NCBI RefSeq assembly: GCF_001644645.1
Contig: NZ_CP011390.1
Coordinates: 2,352,001-2,416,000 of the forward strand
From: Flavisolibacter tropicus
GTDB taxonomy: Bacteria > Bacteroidota > Bacteroidia > Chitinophagales > Chitinophagaceae
Direction of reading: 5' to 3'
Length of the DNA stretch: 64,000 nucleotides
Below, piece by piece: positions 60,139-64,000 of this stretch. Within the stretch, counting starts at the first letter, position 1. The number at the start of each line of letters is the position of its first letter. Made by a program: the position numbers and the translations under genes. The notes below the pieces were generated by a model. That model searched no databases, was not told the origin of the DNA, and was given only the letters and a program-made list of their open reading frames with translations.

Positions 60139-61089
60139 TTAACTTATTTTAATATTGTTTGAGGTATAAAGGCGGTCTGCATCATCGATGATAATACAAG
60201 CCATTCCTTTAATCTGGTTGATCATATCTAACCCTGCCTTGACTCCCATTACTAAAACAGGGGTTGCCATGGCATCGGCCAATTCAGCACTTGGGCAAAT
60301 GATAGTCACACTTTTTATACCAGTAACAGGGTACCCCGTCTTAGGGTCAATTGTATGCGAGTATTTCTTTCCGTCAATAATAGCATACTTCTCATAATTA
60401 CCAGAAGTAGCAATGGCTTTATTACTTATTTCCAAGTAAGAAAATGGTTGAAACCTAATGTACGGATCCGCAATGCCTACAGTCCAGGGCTTGCCGTTTG
60501 GCTGACTCCCCCAGGTGATCAAGTCGCCAGCTGCATTTACAACACCACTCGCCACTCCTTTCTGCTGCAATACAAGTTTGGCCCGATCAGCAGCATACCC
60601 CTTACCAATACCGCCAAATCCTATACGCACTCCTTTTTCTTTCAGGAAAACAGAACACTGCGCTTCATTCAATACCACATTGCGATAGTTAATTAAACGA
60701 ACGGCCGTCCTTGCTGTTTCAGGATCGGGCAGCGCAGACATGTGCACATCAAAGTTCCACAGGCTTTTATCAATAGAACCATAGGTTATGTCAAAGGCTC
60801 CTTGTGTCAGTGAAGAAATGCGCAATGATCGCTGAATAAGATCAAAAACTTCCTTATCTACCTTTACAGACTTTATACCTGCAGCTTCATTAATTTGTGC
60901 CGTTTGGCTGGTTACATTAAAGGTTGTCAGTAATTGCTCTATGCGACTAATCTCAAAAACAGCAGCGTCAATACACTCATTAGCCCATGTTTCATCTTGA
61001 GCAACGACCGTAATTTCAAACCGGTTGCCCATTAGTTTTACGATACGCTTATATAGCTCTGGCTTAGTCAGAAGATCAGTGATTACCAT
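60139..61089 (-). CDS. apbE: FAD:protein FMN transferase (ApbE)
   Basis: A 316-residue ApbE. Texts KLMGNRFEITVVAQDETWANECIDAAVFEISRIEQLLTTFN, GAFDITYGSIDKSLW, IGFGGIGKGYAADRA, GVVNAAGDLITWG and YSHTIDPKTGYPVTG correspond to the FAD- and metal-binding elements. The enzyme attaches FMN to a threonine or serine of target proteins in the periplasm. The start (ATG 61089) overlaps the thioredoxin gene by 14 bases. No clear signal peptide is seen, unlike most exported ApbE proteins, so export may be by another means, or the start lies elsewhere. Second gene of the operon. Confidence 0.92.
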   Translation of the reverse strand: MVITDLLTKPELYKRIVKLMGNRFEITVVAQDETWANECIDAAVFEISRIEQLLTTFNVTSQTAQINEAAGIKSVKVDKEVFDLIQRSLRISSLTQGAFDITYGSIDKSLWNFDVHMSALPDPETARTAVRLINYRNVVLNEAQCSVFLKEKGVRIGFGGIGKGYAADRAKLVLQQKGVASGVVNAAGDLITWGSQPNGKPWTVGIADPYIRFQPFSYLEISNKAIATSGNYEKYAIIDGKKYSHTIDPKTGYPVTGIKSVTIICPSAELADAMATPVLVMGVKAGLDMINQIKGMACIIIDDADRLYTSNNIKIS

Positions 61090-61519
61090 TTGATTTAATT
61101 GAGTTAAGCTCGGCTACAAACTTCTCGGCACTTTCATCTGGATACCCTTCCCATTGATTTAACACTTTGCCGGTTGGGTCAATCAAAATGGTATACGGGA
61201 ATATACCTTTAGGATTATAACGATCAGCTAAGGCATTGTTTAATTGCTGCTGAGCCGCAGACAATTGGTGTTTTTTAGACCGGGGAAAATCGGCGTTTAC
61301 CAATACAAGATTGTTCTCAGCATATTTTGTAAATGGCTCAGCTTCAAAAATCTCTTTATGCATGCGAATACATGGAACACACCAGTCAGAACCAGAAAAA
61401 CTAATCAGGATCGGCCTGCCAGTTTGTACGGCTTCTTCTTTTGCCTTATTCACATCTGTAAACCATACCGGGTTAAATAGCCAACTAAATAAAGCAAAGG
61501 AGGCGACTAAAAGCTTCAT
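61076..61519 (-). CDS. Periplasmic thioredoxin-family protein
   Basis: A 147-residue protein with a short signal-like start (MKLLVASFALFSWLFNPVWF) and a thioredoxin fold: RPILISFSGSDWCVPCIRMHKEIFEAEPF (CxxC active site WCVPC), then PYTILIDPTGKVLNQWEGY with the cis-proline segment. Similar to the Thioredoxin_7 subset. It is the first gene of the apbE operon and overlaps apbE by 14 bases. It probably keeps a cysteine partner reduced, perhaps the DUF4266 lipoprotein. Confidence 0.9.
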   Translation of the reverse strand: MKLLVASFALFSWLFNPVWFTDVNKAKEEAVQTGRPILISFSGSDWCVPCIRMHKEIFEAEPFTKYAENNLVLVNADFPRSKKHQLSAAQQQLNNALADRYNPKGIFPYTILIDPTGKVLNQWEGYPDESAEKFVAELNSIKSNGNH

Positions 61520-61885
61520 ACTACTGGTTTTACTAGGAACGTCTAAAAATAAGCCACTATTATGCGCCCCTATGAATTTGTCGGTAAACAGGCAATTTGT
61601 ATAGCTGAAGCTTAAACTATTTTTTTTCTTTTAACAGATCCTTTGTGTTTCCTTTACACTTTCTTGTTGACGTTAGTTACCGACCCCAAGTGTTAAAACA
61701 CTTTAGTATTCCTTTCAAAGGAATATACGATTGCGCATGCTGTTCTAATTGATTTACAAAAATTGCCTTGTACCAAAATCGGTAATACGTTTTTAAAAGA
61801 GGAGAAAACCATAGCAATCTAGCCATGCATATCAAAGCTTAGCTCCCAGTAAAATTGGATCACTTACAGCTAACACTGTTTATTA
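61520..61885. other. Non-coding gap with a degenerate REP-like end
   Basis: At 61668-61695 lies GACGTTAGTTACCGACCCC then AAGTGTTAAAACAC, a degraded extended REP like those at 43.9 kb. Upstream of it is CCTTTGTGTTTCCTTTACAC. No gene is supported; AT-rich remainder. The promoter of the thioredoxin gene would be at the other end (61520-61560), not identified. Confidence 0.5.
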
Positions 61886-64000
61886 TTACCAGATATTCCA
61901 ATCAGAAGTCTTTGTTTCCGCTCTTGCTGTAGGCACTTGTAGCCCTTTGGTTAGTTCTGGAACTCTTTTGTTCACATACCGTTTTAATTCTCCCACCGTG
62001 GCACTGGAATGGCTTTTCATAAACTCAAGGATGGAGTAGGTAAAAACCCCGTTTTGCAAATCGTTTCTTTCAAGGGCAAACTGCGTTCCTGCAGCTGCTG
62101 AAATGATAGTAGCTCCCGTGCTTCGACCTACATTAACAAAGAGTTCCTGCATCAGTTCGAAAGAGCTTTTCATGCCTGTCTTTTTAGTCTCTAATACCAA
62201 CGGAGTACCTCCTTTCGCACCGTTTGTTTTCTCGGCTTCATTATTTACTTGGGCAATCTTCTGTAGTTCTTCCTTGTCCACTTCACCAGAATGGCAGGCA
62301 TCAATGAGCATTAGCTTTTTTCGTGCAGGTATTGAATCCAATAAGGATTCAAGTACATCATAAGGCAGTCCACCCTCTTCAGGCTTTTGAAAATTTACAT
62401 TATAACTAGAGAGGTAATAATCATAGTCCTTGCTTAACAAACCATGACCAGAATAGGAAAGGACTACTCTGTCATTCACAGTTGTGTTCTGCAAGCGATT
62501 TTTAAGTGAGGTGATATTGGCAACAGTTACATTTTCATTAAACAGGGTATCCACCACAAAATTGTAATTATAATACATCGTAGATAGATTTTCTGCAAGA
62601 TCCCGGACGTCTTTAACGCTCCACTGTAAATTATGTTCAGCCTCTTTAAATTTATCGATACCAATACCAATGAAATAGACTGTACCCTCTTTTGTCGCTT
62701 TAGGATCATAAGCCTGGTAGCCATGTGTTTGCTCAAGAGTTTTCTTTGATCCTTGATACACACTCACAGGTTGCCTGTAACTTTCTTTCCCTGCTTTATT
62801 GATAACGGCAAACTCAATTCGGTTCGTTCCATTAGACAGGGGAACGGTAAGCGTAGATTCAAATTTCTTCGCTTTTGCCTTAGATATGGCAGCTCCCTTA
62901 ACTCCAAACAAAGGGACTTCGTTCACCCATACATTATACCTATCCAAACCAACAGTACTGTCTGCAGCATAAATGTTAAGCTGAATGGTCTTTTCCAATT
63001 GTTCAGAAGGGATCTTATATCTATTAACAATTTCCGCAACGGGAACAGTGCTGTTATGCGCATATACATCATCTGAGAGGGCAAGCTTCTTTTTACGTTT
63101 CTCATAAGCATTCTTATAAGCCGTAATCAGGCTTGTGTCATTTGAACCTAATACCTGTAATACTTTGTCTGGCCTATTCAGTTCAACATCAAGTTGATTA
63201 ACTGCAAATACACTTAAACCTTTCTGAAAATGTATTTTACTTACAGCATCTGGATCTGCTTTATAATAATTGTTTGGAAGAACAATTATACCTCCTGATG
63301 AAATAAATCTTTCAGTTAGGCCACCTTTACCAAAAGAAGCTATTGCCAGCTGTTTTTTCAAATCATAAGAATAGAATTCAACGGCATATTCAGTCTGAAC
63401 GATAATCCGTTTGTTTAACGAATCTACCTGCATTTTTTCTCCCGCCACTGTAGCCAGTACTTTTAGACTATTATGATCATGTAACCGGATGGAATCTGCT
63501 GTGCTTGTAAGATAGAAAGAAGAGCCATCATACAATGATGTAAATGAAGGAAAAGGAACAGATTGAACTTTTTTTCCCGTTGACAAATCCCAGAACTGAA
63601 GATAGTTTCTGTTGTCAACAATTTTATCTACTGCAAAAACCTGGAGGTAGGTCCCTGCCGGGTCAATCTTTGCGCCCTGAGCTAAGAATTCAGCTGCATT
63701 TTGAGAACTGTTCCACACATGCTTAAGCTCCATTAGTTGCCGGCCAGTTTGCAGGTCATATACATAAGAGCTAGGATCATCATATACTACCACCAGCTTT
63801 TTATTATCAGGGGTAATCAAAGGCGTGGCTACTTGACGCTCTTTCTTAATTGTCTGGATCAATTGACCGGTTCTTGAATCAACAACCATTATTTTGGTAG
63901 CACCATTTAACAGCAGCAGGCTTTCATCTGGACTATAGATAGCAGGATCTAAAGTGAAAAACCGGAAGCTATCTGCACTAAACCGGAATAACTCCTTGAG
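61886..64000 (-). CDS. Caspase-family (C14) protein with N-terminal propeller-like repeats, 5' end off window
   Basis: The visible part has at least 705 codons; the frame is open through the right edge (63889 ATG is internal, preceded by YSPDESLLLLNGATKI in frame). The N-terminal part has propeller-like repeats (VATPLITPDNKKLVVVYDD, AKIDPAGTYLQVF, LQFWDLSTGKKVQ). The C-terminal ~260 residues form a C14 domain: YFIGIGIDKFKEAEHNLQWSVKDVRDL, catalytic His in VLSYSGHGLL and catalytic Cys in MLIDACHSGEV. Bacterial caspase-like proteases of this type act in stress or self-recognition; no partner is seen here. Both catalytic residues are intact. Confidence 0.9.
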   Translation of the reverse strand, partial: LKELFRFSADSFRFFTLDPAIYSPDESLLLLNGATKIMVVDSRTGQLIQTIKKERQVATPLITPDNKKLVVVYDDPSSYVYDLQTGRQLMELKHVWNSSQNAAEFLAQGAKIDPAGTYLQVFAVDKIVDNRNYLQFWDLSTGKKVQSVPFPSFTSLYDGSSFYLTSTADSIRLHDHNSLKVLATVAGEKMQVDSLNKRIIVQTEYAVEFYSYDLKKQLAIASFGKGGLTERFISSGGIIVLPNNYYKADPDAVSKIHFQKGLSVFAVNQLDVELNRPDKVLQVLGSNDTSLITAYKNAYEKRKKKLALSDDVYAHNSTVPVAEIVNRYKIPSEQLEKTIQLNIYAADSTVGLDRYNVWVNEVPLFGVKGAAISKAKAKKFESTLTVPLSNGTNRIEFAVINKAGKESYRQPVSVYQGSKKTLEQTHGYQAYDPKATKEGTVYFIGIGIDKFKEAEHNLQWSVKDVRDLAENLSTMYYNYNFVVDTLFNENVTVANITSLKNRLQNTTVNDRVVLSYSGHGLLSKDYDYYLSSYNVNFQKPEEGGLPYDVLESLLDSIPARKKLMLIDACHSGEVDKEELQKIAQVNNEAEKTNGAKGGTPLVLETKKTGMKSSFELMQELFVNVGRSTGATIISAAAGTQFALERNDLQNGVFTYSILEFMKSHSSATVGELKRYVNKRVPELTKGLQVPTARAETKTSDWNIW

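Noticed and set aside
1..64000. CRISPR array or intact tRNA/rRNA genes
   Set aside because: No regularly spaced repeat-spacer pattern, no complete cloverleaf and no rRNA text was seen by reading. A covariance or CRISPR search would be needed to be certain.

Overview
The window looks like a chromosomal segment of a member of the Bacteroidota, most likely a Chitinophagaceae-like organism. The evidence is proteins with type IX secretion C-terminal domains, TonB-dependent outer-membrane receptors, a GH92 mannosidase, families concentrated in this phylum (DUF3570, DUF4266, OMP_b-brl_3), few Shine-Dalgarno sequences, and one clear TTG/TAnnTTTG promoter. No intact tRNA, rRNA, CRISPR array or prophage was seen. 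Gene density is ordinary, but many gaps contain decayed dispersed repeats.

Layout. 1-10 kb: the end of a TonB-dependent receptor, small enzymes (SnoaL-like, RibD/DHFR-like, CYTH, SDR), an HTH regulator and a tandem pair of outer-membrane barrel lipoproteins. 10-15 kb: cell-envelope genes, including an L,D-transpeptidase. 15.2-19.9 kb: a tight six-gene operon encoding a stressosome module (RsbR, RsbS, RsbT, PP2C phosphatase) joined to a hybrid histidine kinase and a response regulator. 20-25 kb: a triple-PAS kinase and a large type IX-secreted protein. 25.9-28.3 kb: a heptaheme cytochrome, the relic of an outer-membrane receptor and a small secreted protein. 29-31 kb: conserved hypothetical proteins.

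31.4-44.1 kb is the most unusual part. A REP-like palindrome (arms CCGTTGGTCG / CGACCAACGG with a GTTG head) recurs at least ten times, mostly as facing inverted pairs. Two pairs bracket REP-associated tyrosine transposases (RAYTs), one brackets a cluster of decayed tRNA/tmRNA-like fragments, and others bracket short non-coding segments. Both RAYT copies carry a likely inactivating change, a different one in each: an amber stop in one and Tyr to Phe at the probable catalytic position in the other. Ordinary genes lie between these elements (GH92, F420-type oxidoreductase, aldo/keto reductase, two AraC regulators, DUF502).

44-64 kb: a serine hydrolase, a tricorn-like protease, YeiH with its LysR regulator, a cytochrome c, a MerTP mercury transporter with a zinc-ribbon partner, a protoglobin, a DUF2231-like membrane protein, a thioredoxin-ApbE-DUF4266-DUF3570 operon of the extracytoplasmic flavinylation type, and a caspase-family protein that runs off the right edge.
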